Origin: an uncultured Eubacterium sp.
Lineage (GTDB): Bacteria > Bacillota > Clostridia > Lachnospirales > Lachnospiraceae
Reading direction: 5' to 3'
DNA: 46,215 nt
NCBI GenBank assembly: GCA_910580075.1
Contig: CAJTVR010000029.1
Coordinates: forward strand, 1-46,215
The position numbers and the translations under genes are program-made. The notes under the pieces were generated by a model, which was not told the origin of the DNA, searched no databases, and saw only the letters and a list, made by a program, of their open reading frames with translations. Below, piece by piece: positions 7,259 to 14,957 of the stretch; the stretch's first letter is position 1, and each line of letters opens with the position of its first letter.

Positions 7259-8692
7259 ATGATGAGATTTGGCAAAAAAGGTATGAATCATATAATGGAT
7301 TCTATTTCAAGGCTTGTAGATATGCCTTATGAGCCGGCGAACGGAGAATGGAACGATGTACATAAACGGCTGATGAACGGAAGGAAAAAGTTTGAGCAGG
7401 CTGCAACCCAGACCATGGACGCAGTGATACATATCAGCTCTATGGACCTGACACTGGCAACCAATGTGGAAACTGTAGAACAGGTGAACGATTCGATTGC
7501 ATCGGCAGTGGATACCATTCATGAATCTATTTCATCCACAGCAAATATCGCATCTGAAATATCCAAAGCACATGAAAGCCTGACAGAAACGATGATAGAA
7601 GCTTCGGATGCTTCTACAGGCATTATGGATGAAATACAAAACTGTGAAGATGAGCTGACATCCATTACAGATTTATCTGCATCTGCCATTGATACAGTTA
7701 CAGAAATGAATACAGAAATGCACGGCCTGCTGAATATTATCCAGAACATGAATGAAGCAATCAGTACAATCAGCTCGATTTCATCGCAGACAAATCTTCT
7801 GGCCCTGAACGCTTCCATTGAAGCTGCCAGAGCAGGAGAAGCCGGAAGGGGATTTGCGGTAGTGGCAGAAGAAATCCGCAAACTGGCAGAAGAAACAAAA
7901 ACCCTGACCGGAAATATAGGAAATTTCTTATCAAGCATACAGAATGCTTCAAAGAAAACTTCTGACAGCGTAGATACCACTGTATCTAAACTGGAGCATA
8001 TTAATGAAAGAATCCAGAATGTCTGGAAAATCACTGGAAATAACCGCAGCGGCATGATCCAGATTACGGATTCGGTATCTTCGCTTGCTGCTGTCAGTGA
8101 AGAGATCAGCAGCTCTATGGGTGAGCTTGACAATCAGATGAAGTACGTGACTACACAGTGCCAGAATCTTAAAAGCAATACAGAATCACTGGAAATTTCC
8201 AGCCATTCTATTGCAGAGCTGGTAGAGCCTGTGAAAGAAGTCGAAAAACAGCTGGATGCATCGACAAAGATTATGGGTGAAATGGCACAGGACGCTTTTT
8301 ATATGCTGGATAACCAGGTTGTGCTGGATTCCTTAAACAGCGCTACGACTGCACATCAGAAATGGCTGGATACATTAAAGGATATGTCACGCACCGGGGT
8401 TATGAAAGCGCTGCAGACAGACTGTACAAAATGCGGGCTCGGGCATTTTTACTACTCTTACAAACCTCTGAATCCAAAAGTAATACAGGTATGGAACGGA
8501 CTTGAGGAGAAACACAAAACGTTCCACTCTTACGGGACCAAGATGATTGATGCGATCCGCTCCGGCAGCAGCCAGCTGGACAAGATTTATGATGAAGCCG
8601 AAAAATGTTCGAAAGAGCTGATTTCGGATTTTCAGAAGCTGATACAGATTATCCGCGAACTGACGAAGGAACATATACGGATTTTTGAATAA
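7259..8692 (+). CDS. Soluble methyl-accepting chemotaxis protein with C-terminal CZB zinc-binding domain
   Basis: The 477-residue protein has no signal peptide or membrane segment, so it is a cytoplasmic receptor. The methyl-accepting signalling hairpin has the invariant tip-region sequence SSQTNLLALNASIEAARAGE followed by GRGFAVVAEEIRKLAEE (about residues 170-215). The C terminus fits a chemoreceptor zinc-binding (CZB) domain: AHQKW (about 364), CTKCGLGHF (about 388) and KTFHSYG (about 420) supply His and Cys ligands. CZB receptors sense zinc or oxidants such as hypochlorite. GAAAGGA lies 6 bases before ATG 7259. Its neighbour is the HipA-like kinase. Confidence 0.87.
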   Translation: MMRFGKKGMNHIMDSISRLVDMPYEPANGEWNDVHKRLMNGRKKFEQAATQTMDAVIHISSMDLTLATNVETVEQVNDSIASAVDTIHESISSTANIASEISKAHESLTETMIEASDASTGIMDEIQNCEDELTSITDLSASAIDTVTEMNTEMHGLLNIIQNMNEAISTISSISSQTNLLALNASIEAARAGEAGRGFAVVAEEIRKLAEETKTLTGNIGNFLSSIQNASKKTSDSVDTTVSKLEHINERIQNVWKITGNNRSGMIQITDSVSSLAAVSEEISSSMGELDNQMKYVTTQCQNLKSNTESLEISSHSIAELVEPVKEVEKQLDASTKIMGEMAQDAFYMLDNQVVLDSLNSATTAHQKWLDTLKDMSRTGVMKALQTDCTKCGLGHFYYSYKPLNPKVIQVWNGLEEKHKTFHSYGTKMIDAIRSGSSQLDKIYDEAEKCSKELISDFQKLIQIIRELTKEHIRIFE

Positions 8693-8769
8693 ACCTTCAG
8701 ACAGGCATAGCAGCTGAGCGCTGACAGGGAGACGTTATATTTTTGTAAACCTAAATTTTTATTTTATTG

Positions 8770-8798
8770 TTGCATTTTTTTGGACATAGTGGTATAAT
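8770..8798 (+). promoter_or_regulatory. Promoter for the rpmJ-rpsM-rpsK-rpsD-rpoA-rplQ unit
   Basis: TTGCAT (8770-8775), a 17-base spacer, then a perfect TATAAT (8793-8798). It leaves a leader of about 115 bases before rpmJ. This gives the displaced half of the ribosomal operon its own start of transcription. Confidence 0.75.
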
Positions 8799-8920
8799 GC
8801 TAGCTGAACGCTTTGGAATGAACCCTGAAAAAGCTGGATAATAAGCAGATTTTCGCCGGATCTGGATGAAAAATCAATGGATTGTACAGCGGACTCAGGC
8901 GTAAGAAAGGAGGATTTACT

Positions 8921-9034
8921 ATGAAAGTAAGATCATCAGTTAAGCCAATTTGTGAAAAATGCAAGATAATCAAGAGAAAAGGAAGCATCCGGGTTATCTG
9001 CGAAAATCCGAAACACAAACAGCGTCAGGGCTGA
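8921..9034 (+). CDS. rpmJ: 50S ribosomal protein L36 (bL36), zinc-binding form
   Basis: This is a 37-codon gene reading MKVRSSVKPICEKC then RVICENPKHKQRQG. It retains the zinc ligands C11, C14, C27 and H32, so it is the C+ form. AAGGAGG lies 7 bases before the ATG. L36 helps order 23S rRNA helices late in 50S assembly. Normally it sits just after infA. Here it is first in a separate transcription unit with its own promoter, and it is followed by an unusually long 355-base spacer before rpsM. Confidence 0.96.
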   Translation: MKVRSSVKPICEKCKIIKRKGSIRVICENPKHKQRQG

Positions 9035-9389
9035 TGAAAACCTGCACCAGGCAGGAGCGTCAGTCTGTATATTTTTGCTATTATGGGCGGCTGTCAGCAG
9101 AGAATTTGTAACAGGCTCAGACAGGCATCCTGTTACATGTAAAATCTGTAAAAATCGCTATGCGATGGGATTTTATCCTGCTGATTCATAATAAACAGCG
9201 GATACTGCTGTATCCGGCATCTTTTATACCGAGGAGGTGCTGGTAAAAAGTGTCATTCCGTTTTACGGATTATGGGACAGGTGCATGCACACATTTCAGG
9301 CTGGATTTTCCAGAGCTGCATGGATTTGTTTTCTTATTTTAATTATCACAGATTATACGAATTCAAGAAATTATGGAGGTGCAATACAC
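9035..9389 (+). promoter_or_regulatory. 355-base rpmJ-rpsM spacer with hairpin and possible leader peptide
   Basis: A perfect 7-bp stem, cggatac (9199-9205) with gtatccg (9210-9216), has a TGCT loop and is followed by gcatctttta, so it could act as an attenuator. GAGGAGGT at 9231-9238 is a strong ribosome binding site that belongs to neither gene. A GTG at 9250 then opens a 30-codon frame ending before 9345, reading VSFRFTDYGTGACTHFRL at its start. A leader-peptide role is possible but unproven. The rpsM start has its own GGAGG at 9375-9379. Confidence 0.4.
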
Positions 9390-9758
9390 ATGGCACGTAT
9401 CGCAGGTGTAGATTTACCAAGAGAGAAACGTGTGGAAATCGGTTTGACTTATATTTACGGCATTGGCAGAACAAGCTCGAACCGTATTCTTGCAGAAGCA
9501 AAAGTAAATCCGGATACCCGCTGCAGGGATCTGACAGATGAAGAAGTAAAAAGAATCAGCGCAGTCATTGATGAAACACAGACTGTAGAAGGTGATCTGC
9601 GCAGAGAGATTGCTCTTAATATTAAGAGATTACAGGAAATCGGATGCTATCGCGGAATCCGTCACAGAAAAGGACTTCCTGTCCGCGGTCAGAAGACAAA
9701 GACAAATGCCAGAACAAGAAAAGGTCCTAAGAGAACAGTTGCGAATAAGAAGAAATAA
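9390..9758 (+). CDS. rpsM: 30S ribosomal protein S13 (uS13)
   Basis: The 122-residue protein begins MARIAGVDLPREKRVEIGLT, has the helix-two-turn-helix region with YGIGRTSSNRIL, and ends in the basic tail GLPVRGQKTKTNARTRKG plus PKRTVANKKK that contacts the P-site tRNA. S13 forms the 30S head and the B1 intersubunit bridges. I chose ATG 9390 with TGGAGG upstream. A longer in-frame reading from 9237 adds 51 residues with no similarity to S13 and is rejected. Confidence 0.98.
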   Translation: MARIAGVDLPREKRVEIGLTYIYGIGRTSSNRILAEAKVNPDTRCRDLTDEEVKRISAVIDETQTVEGDLRREIALNIKRLQEIGCYRGIRHRKGLPVRGQKTKTNARTRKGPKRTVANKKK

Positions 9759-9786
9759 TTATCACAGAAAGTAGGTTAGTTTAGAA

Positions 9787-10182
9787 ATGGCTAAGAAAGT
9801 TGCAAAAAAAGTAACAAAAAAGCGTATTAAGAAAAACGTTGAACGTGGTCAGGCACATATTCAGTCATCTTTTAACAATACGATTGTTACAATTACAGAT
9901 ACTGAAGGAAATGCCTTATCCTGGGCAAGCGCAGGCGGCCTTGGATTTAGAGGTTCAAAGAAATCTACTCCGTATGCAGCACAGATGGCGGCAGAGACAG
10001 CTACAAAAGCTGCTCTTGTACACGGTTTAAAAACAGTTGACGTAATGGTAAAAGGACCAGGATCAGGCAGGGAAGCAGCAATCCGTGCGCTTTCTGCATG
10101 CGGCCTGGAAGTTACATCGATCAGAGACGTAACACCGGTTCCTCATAACGGATGCCGTCCGCCAAAACGCAGAAGAGTTTAA
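9787..10182 (+). CDS. rpsK: 30S ribosomal protein S11 (uS11)
   Basis: The 131-residue protein has a basic start (MAKKVAKKVTKKRIKKNVE) and then the conserved HIQSSFNNTIVTITD, GLGFRGSKKSTPYAAQ and VKGPGSGREAAIRAL. The C-terminal tail is TPVPHNGCRPPKRRRV. S11 shapes the 30S platform that holds the 3' end of 16S rRNA near the Shine-Dalgarno helix. It lies 28 bases after rpsM in the same unit, with gtaggttag-type ribosome-binding sequence, which is weaker than its neighbours'. Confidence 0.98.
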   Translation: MAKKVAKKVTKKRIKKNVERGQAHIQSSFNNTIVTITDTEGNALSWASAGGLGFRGSKKSTPYAAQMAAETATKAALVHGLKTVDVMVKGPGSGREAAIRALSACGLEVTSIRDVTPVPHNGCRPPKRRRV

Positions 10183-10201
10183 TTAGGAGGGATAGATTGA
10201 A

Positions 10202-10795
10202 ATGGCAGTAAATAGAGTACCTGTACTGAAAAGATGCAGATCGCTTGGTTTAGAGCCGAGCTATCTGGGATATGATAAAAAATCCAGAAGAAGCCCGCAG
10301 AGATCCAACAGAAAGATGTCTGAGTATGGCCTGCAGCTTCGTGAAAAACAGAAAGCAAAATTTATTTATGGCGTGCTGGAAAAACCATTCCATAATTACT
10401 ATGAAAAAGCTGACCGGATGAAAGGCATGACAGGTGAAAACCTGATGACAATGCTGGAATCCAGACTGGACAGCGTTGTTTTCCGCATGGGTTTTGCAAG
10501 AACGCGCAGAGAAGCAAGACAGATTGTAGGACATCAGTTTATGCTGGTAAACGGCAAGCCGGTACAGATTCCGTCTTACCGCGTAAAAGCTGGTGATGTG
10601 ATAGAAGTAAGAGAAAACAAGAAGGGCTTGCAGAGAATGAAAGACATCGTGGAAGTAACAGCCGGAAGACTTGTGCCGGAATGGATGGATGTCAATCTGG
10701 ATAATCTGCAGGGAACGGTAAAGGAACTGCCTTCCCGTGAGATGATCGATGTGCCAGTAAACGAAATGCTCATCGTCGAGTTATATTCTAAATAA
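10202..10795 (+). CDS. rpsD: 30S ribosomal protein S4 (uS4), zinc-free form
   Basis: The 197-residue protein has the S4 N-terminal domain and the C-terminal S4 RNA-binding fold (LESRLDSVVFRMGFARTRRE ... VNGKPVQIPSYRVKAGD). Only one cysteine remains in the N-terminal region, so it is the C-minus form without the zinc knuckle, in contrast to the C+ L36 in the same unit. S4 nucleates 30S assembly on 16S rRNA and in many bacteria represses its own operon. AGGAGG lies about 11 bases upstream of the ATG. Confidence 0.98.
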   Translation: MAVNRVPVLKRCRSLGLEPSYLGYDKKSRRSPQRSNRKMSEYGLQLREKQKAKFIYGVLEKPFHNYYEKADRMKGMTGENLMTMLESRLDSVVFRMGFARTRREARQIVGHQFMLVNGKPVQIPSYRVKAGDVIEVRENKKGLQRMKDIVEVTAGRLVPEWMDVNLDNLQGTVKELPSREMIDVPVNEMLIVELYSK

Positions 10796-10837
10796 TTAAT
10801 GTAATGCGCACTTGATCCGAAAAGGAGGGACTTGGTA

Positions 10838-11797
10838 GTGTTCGATTTTGAAAGACCCAATATTGAAATTGCAGAAATTTCCGAAGACAAAAAGTACGGC
10901 CGTTTCGTAGTGGAACCTTTGGAAAGGGGCTATGGTACGACGCTCGGTAATTCTCTGAGGCGAATTATGCTGTCTTCCCTTCCGGGGGTAGCCGTAAGTC
11001 AGGTGAAAATTGATGGTGTTTTGCATGAATTCAGTTCGATTCCGGGCGTAAAGGAAGACGTATCTGAAATCATTATGAACATTAAGAATCTGGCATTGAA
11101 AAATACCAGCAGTACAAACGAGTCTAAAGTTGCTTACATTGAATTTGAAGGTGAAGGTGTAGTCACGGCCGCAGATATTCAGGTTGATTCTGATATCACA
11201 GTCTTAAATCCGGAGCTGGAAATTGCTCATTTAAACGGCGGTGCAGATTCCAAGCTGTATATGGAGCTTACGATTACAAAAGGCCGCGGCTATGTCAGCG
11301 CAGATAAGAATAAAAATCCAGAACTGCCAATCGGCGTTATTGCCGTAGATTCTATTTATACACCGGTAGAGCGCGTGAATCTGATTGTTGAGAATACACG
11401 TGTCGGCCAGATTACAGATTATGATAAACTGACACTGCAGGTGTTTACAAATGGAACATTAGAGCCGGATGAGGCAGTCAGCCTTGCGGCTAAGGTATTA
11501 AGTGAGCATTTAAATCTCTTTATCGACCTGTCAGAAAACGCAAAAACTGCAGAAGTTATGGTTGAAAAAGAAGATAATGCGAAGGAAAAAGTCCTAGAGA
11601 TGAATATTGACGAGCTGGAACTGTCCGTGCGTTCGTACAACTGCCTGAAACGGGCAGGGATCAATACAGTAGAAGAACTGACGAACAGAACACCGGATGA
11701 TATGATGAAGGTTCGTAATCTGGGACGTAAGTCTTTAGAAGAAGTATTGGCCAAACTAAAAGAGTTAGGTCTTCAGCTGAATCCGGGAGACGAATAA
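10838..11797 (+). CDS. rpoA: DNA-directed RNA polymerase subunit alpha
   Basis: The 319-residue protein has the usual length. The N-terminal assembly domain holds the conserved KYGRFVVEPLERGYGTTLGN and SLRRIMLSSLPG. The C-terminal domain (about 245-310) has the helix-hairpin-helix RSYNCLKRAGINTVEEL and RNLGRKSLEEV, which contact UP elements and activators. I chose GTG 10838 because AAAGGAGG at 10821-10828 is 9 bases away and it gives the family start MFDFERPNIEI. The TTG at 10832 is too close to the ribosome binding site. Confidence 0.98.
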   Translation: MFDFERPNIEIAEISEDKKYGRFVVEPLERGYGTTLGNSLRRIMLSSLPGVAVSQVKIDGVLHEFSSIPGVKEDVSEIIMNIKNLALKNTSSTNESKVAYIEFEGEGVVTAADIQVDSDITVLNPELEIAHLNGGADSKLYMELTITKGRGYVSADKNKNPELPIGVIAVDSIYTPVERVNLIVENTRVGQITDYDKLTLQVFTNGTLEPDEAVSLAAKVLSEHLNLFIDLSENAKTAEVMVEKEDNAKEKVLEMNIDELELSVRSYNCLKRAGINTVEELTNRTPDDMMKVRNLGRKSLEEVLAKLKELGLQLNPGDE

Positions 11798-12000
11798 AAT
11801 CCCATGGAATATTTGATACGGCTGGGATGGTAAGTCCGTAAGAGTGCAGCCCGGTCATTCCTGGAAAAGGTACAGCCAGCCTTGCCAGGCATACAGCAGC
11901 CCTGTATGACAAGTGGCGAATTGACATGCAAATATCAGCATCCGGCAGGTAATTCCAAGGAGTGCTGCCGAATGTACCACGAATTTGGAGGAAACATAAA

Positions 12001-12558
12001 ATGGCAATGTATAGAAAATTAGGCAAATCTTCTGCCCAGAGAAAAGCTCTGCTGCGCAACCAGGTAACGCAGTTACTGTATCATGGCAAAATCGTTACAA
12101 CAGAAGCCAGAGCAAAAGAAATCCGCAAGATTGCAGAAAAACTGATTGCTATGGCTGTCCGTGAAAAAGACAATTTTGAAGAAGTTACAGTAAAAGCAAA
12201 AGTGCCTCGTAAAAATGCAGAAGGCAGGAGAGTAAAAGAAGTGGTAGACGGCAAGAGAAAGACTGTCTATGATGAGGTTGATAAAACAATTAAGAAAGAC
12301 CAGCCGTCACGTCTTCATGCCAGAAGAGAAATGCTGAAAATTCTTTATCCTGTAGTAAGCTCAGAAACAACTAGAAAAGATGGCAAGGTGGTTACTTCGA
12401 ACAAACGGAAAGATAAAAAGAAAGTAGACCTGCCTGCCAGAATGTTTGATGAAATTGCACCAAAATACGTCGGCCGGAACGGTGGTTATACAAGAATTAT
12501 TAAAATTGGACCGCGTAGAGGTGATGGTGCAATGCAGGTAATTATTGAATTGGTATAA
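12001..12558 (+). CDS. rplQ: 50S ribosomal protein L17 (bL17), long clostridial form
   Basis: The 185-residue protein has the L17 start MAMYRKLGKSSAQRKALLRN and end RNGGYTRIIKIGPRRGDGA. An internal extension of about 60 residues (roughly 65-125, rich in Lys and Arg, containing KVPRKNAEGRRVKEV) makes it longer than the roughly 120-residue E. coli protein; such extensions are common in Lachnospiraceae. GGAGGA at 11987-11992 supports ATG 12001, while an upstream in-frame start reads through non-L17 sequence. It lies 203 bases after rpoA, a wider gap than usual, with nothing recognisable in it. It is the last gene of the unit. Confidence 0.97.
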   Translation: MAMYRKLGKSSAQRKALLRNQVTQLLYHGKIVTTEARAKEIRKIAEKLIAMAVREKDNFEEVTVKAKVPRKNAEGRRVKEVVDGKRKTVYDEVDKTIKKDQPSRLHARREMLKILYPVVSSETTRKDGKVVTSNKRKDKKKVDLPARMFDEIAPKYVGRNGGYTRIIKIGPRRGDGAMQVIIELV

Positions 12559-12583
12559 TTTTGTGACAATAAATCATCGGTAG

Positions 12584-12638
12584 AAAAACTGCTGTAAAAG
12601 CGCGTGCAGTCTGCGAGCGCTTTTGCGGCAGTTTTTTT
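12584..12638 (+). terminator. Strong rho-independent terminator after rplQ
   Basis: A long stem, aaaaactgctgtaaaagcgc (from 12584), pairs with gcgcttttgcggcagttttt around a short loop, ending in a run of seven T. It closes the ribosomal unit and faces the convergent histidine kinase gene. Confidence 0.9.
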
Positions 12639-12716
12639 GTGGCAGATATGTGTTACGAAAGAGGGCAGTGCTGTGAGTATCATGGAAGCCATTCCCGCTT
12701 CCCGTATCTGCCGTCA

Positions 12717-14144
12717 TCAGTCATCCGCCTGTTCCTTCGACAGTGACAGCGTAAATATAAACTCCGTCCCGACTCCTTCGGTACTAATTACATTTATATT
12801 TTCATCATGTGCCTGCACAATTTCCCGCACAATTGACAGCCCCAGCCCGGTCCCGCGCTTATCCTTTCCTCTGGAAACATCGGTTTTATAAAAACGTTCC
12901 CATATTTTCTTCAGGCTTTCGCTTGGTATGCCGATGCCGGAATCTTTTACAGATACGAATACCTTGTCATTTTTTTCCGTAGTTTCGATAGTAATCGAAG
13001 AGTCAGGGCTGCTGAATTTAATTGCATTGTCGGTCAGGTTGTAAATAACCTGCTGGATTTTTGCCATATCGGCAGTAACATACAGGCTTTTGCCGGAAAG
13101 GATCAGCTCTATAGAAATATGCTTTTCACTGCAGATTCCTTCAAAAGTCAGAGCCGTCATGCGTATAATGTAGTTGATATCAAACCTTTTCATATACAGG
13201 ATGGTTTTTCCGTGCGAGCCGAATTTATTTAGTTCCAGAAGGCTGCTGGTCAGTTTATTCAGGCGCTCGGTTTCAAATAAGATGATATTCAGGTATTTAT
13301 CCTGCATTTCATAAGGAATCGTGCCGTCTAAAATAGCTTCTACATATCCCTTTATGGAAGTCAGCGGAGAGCGGAAATCATGGGATACATTGGAAACAAA
13401 TTTGCGCTGGTCGTCTTCTAAAGTGTTTAGTTCGTTTGCCATGTAATCAAAAGCGTCTGCAAGATGCCCGAGCTCATCGTGGGTGTGGATATCGATTTTT
13501 TGTGAAAAATCGCCGTCAATATAAGCGTCTGCTACCGAAGTGATTTTACGGATTGGCCGGTAAATCAGCAGGGAGAACATCAGCAGGATAATAAAAGCCA
13601 GAAGAAAGACCAGCAGCATAGTAATGTATACAACATTAAGCAGTTCATAACTGTATTCATAGATATCGCGGATCGGTTTATGTATCAGTACATAGCCCCG
13701 GACTCTGTAATTGGGAGTAATCGGGGCAAAGACTGTCAGGTAATCTTCTGAAAAGGTATCATAAAAACTGCTGACGGTATAGTATTTATTTCCAAAATCA
13801 CTGATATCAAAGTCTTCAATCTCAGTTTCGCTGCTGAATGCACTGGAATTGCTGGAATCAATGATCACCCGCCCGGATACATCGGTGACTTTAATCTGCG
13901 TATTCATATAGTGGCTGATAATTTCTAAGTGACTGTGCAGCTCCGAAAGTTCCATGCTGCCATTGTAATAACTGGAGGCATAGTGGGAAGCAATTTCGGT
14001 ACATTCTGCATACAGGGTGCGTGCCTCCGAAGTCTCCACCTGATTCCGCAGGGCATAACTGGACAGAGTGGATACGAGTATAAAACCAAGAATGCCAAAA
14101 ATCAGATATCCAAGCAAAAATTTAATATAAAGTGTCCGTTTCAT
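12717..14144 (-). CDS. Membrane sensor histidine kinase (HAMP-HisKA-HATPase)
   Basis: The 475-residue protein has TM1 at about 8-29, an extracytoplasmic sensor of about 140 residues, TM2 at about 170-195 and a HAMP domain at about 196-248 (YRPIRKITSVAD). The phosphoacceptor H255 lies in SNVSHDFRSPLTSIKGY. The ATPase domain has the N box TDNAIKFSS, the G1 box DSGIGI and the G2 box RGTGLGLSIV. It autophosphorylates on H255 and passes the phosphate to the response regulator encoded directly upstream. The 91-base gap between the two holds a hairpin of the dispersed repeat family. The signal is unknown. Confidence 0.93.
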   Translation of the reverse strand: MKRTLYIKFLLGYLIFGILGFILVSTLSSYALRNQVETSEARTLYAECTEIASHYASSYYNGSMELSELHSHLEIISHYMNTQIKVTDVSGRVIIDSSNSSAFSSETEIEDFDISDFGNKYYTVSSFYDTFSEDYLTVFAPITPNYRVRGYVLIHKPIRDIYEYSYELLNVVYITMLLVFLLAFIILLMFSLLIYRPIRKITSVADAYIDGDFSQKIDIHTHDELGHLADAFDYMANELNTLEDDQRKFVSNVSHDFRSPLTSIKGYVEAILDGTIPYEMQDKYLNIILFETERLNKLTSSLLELNKFGSHGKTILYMKRFDINYIIRMTALTFEGICSEKHISIELILSGKSLYVTADMAKIQQVIYNLTDNAIKFSSPDSSITIETTEKNDKVFVSVKDSGIGIPSESLKKIWERFYKTDVSRGKDKRGTGLGLSIVREIVQAHDENINVISTEGVGTEFIFTLSLSKEQADD

Positions 14145-14175
14145 AAAGTCCTTTCACAGAGATAGTATCGGCTGC

Positions 14176-14227
14176 CCGGACGCCGGATGAAGAACCTGTT
14201 CCTTCTGATGTTCCGCCAGGCGTCCGG
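14176..14227. repeat. Short hairpin related to the dispersed palindromic element
   Basis: ccggacgcc (14176-14184) pairs perfectly with ggcgtccgg (14219-14227). The loop contains ctgttccttctgatg, which is also found in the terminal repeats at 23397-23645, and the outer ccggacgcc/ggcgtccgg recurs beside that element. It lies between the response regulator and histidine kinase genes and may reduce read-through from one to the other. Confidence 0.7.
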
Positions 14228-14235
14228 TTAATTCT

Positions 14236-14934
14236 CTATTTTACCACAAATTTATATCCGATCCCCCACACAGTCGCAATCCCCCACTGGCCCGTATCTT
14301 TGATTTTTTCCCGCAGACGCTTTACGTGAACGTCCACAGTACGTGTATCGCCGATATATTCATAGCCCCAGATGTTATCTAACAGCTGTTCCCGCGTAAA
14401 CACCTGGTTCGGGGAAGAAGCCAGGAAATAGAGCAGTTCCAGTTCCTTAGGAGGCATGTCCAGCAGACAGCCGTTATATTCTACACTGTAATTAGACAGG
14501 TTCACTGTAAGGCCGGGGTATTCTACGAGTTTTTGAGCTGGCTGGCTGGCTGCAGGTTTTACAGGCTGGTAACGGCGCAGTACGGCTTTTACTCTTGCGA
14601 CCATTTCTTTGGAATCAAAGGGTTTCATAATGTAATCATCGGCACCTAGTTCCAGACCCAGCACTTTGTCAAAAATCTCTCCTTTTGCGGAGAGCATGAT
14701 AATCGGTACATTGCTTTTGGCACGTATTTCACGGCAGACCTGGTAACCGTCAATGCCAGGCAGCATCAGGTCAAGCAGAATCAGGTTCGGCACAAACTGC
14801 TGCCAGGCGTCCAGGGCTTCTTCGCCGTCATTTACGATTCTGGTTTCAAAACACTCTTTTGTAAGATACAGGGAAATCAGTTCAGCGATATTTACATCGT
14901 CATCCACAATTAATATTTTCTGTTTGCTGACCAT
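14236..14934 (-). CDS. OmpR/PhoB-family response regulator
   Basis: The 232-residue protein has a receiver domain with the acidic pair D11-D13 (VDDDVN), phosphoacceptor D55 (LILLDLMLPG), T/S switch MLSAKG and the conserved Lys in IMKPFD. A linker rich in Ala and Gln follows, then a winged-helix DNA-binding domain (ELLYFLASSPNQVFTREQLL ... RTVDVHVKRLREK). It pairs with the histidine kinase downstream. It begins 23 bases after the mutS2 stop, so mutS2, this gene and the kinase probably form one minus-strand operon. Confidence 0.95.
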   Translation of the reverse strand: MVSKQKILIVDDDVNIAELISLYLTKECFETRIVNDGEEALDAWQQFVPNLILLDLMLPGIDGYQVCREIRAKSNVPIIMLSAKGEIFDKVLGLELGADDYIMKPFDSKEMVARVKAVLRRYQPVKPAASQPAQKLVEYPGLTVNLSNYSVEYNGCLLDMPPKELELLYFLASSPNQVFTREQLLDNIWGYEYIGDTRTVDVHVKRLREKIKDTGQWGIATVWGIGYKFVVK

Positions 14935-14957
14935 AAATCCTCCTCATAAATACTGCA

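Noticed and set aside
9237..9389. 51-residue N-terminal extension of S13
   Set aside because: The GTG is part of the ribosome binding site itself, the extension has no S13 similarity, and ATG 9390 has its own GGAGG.
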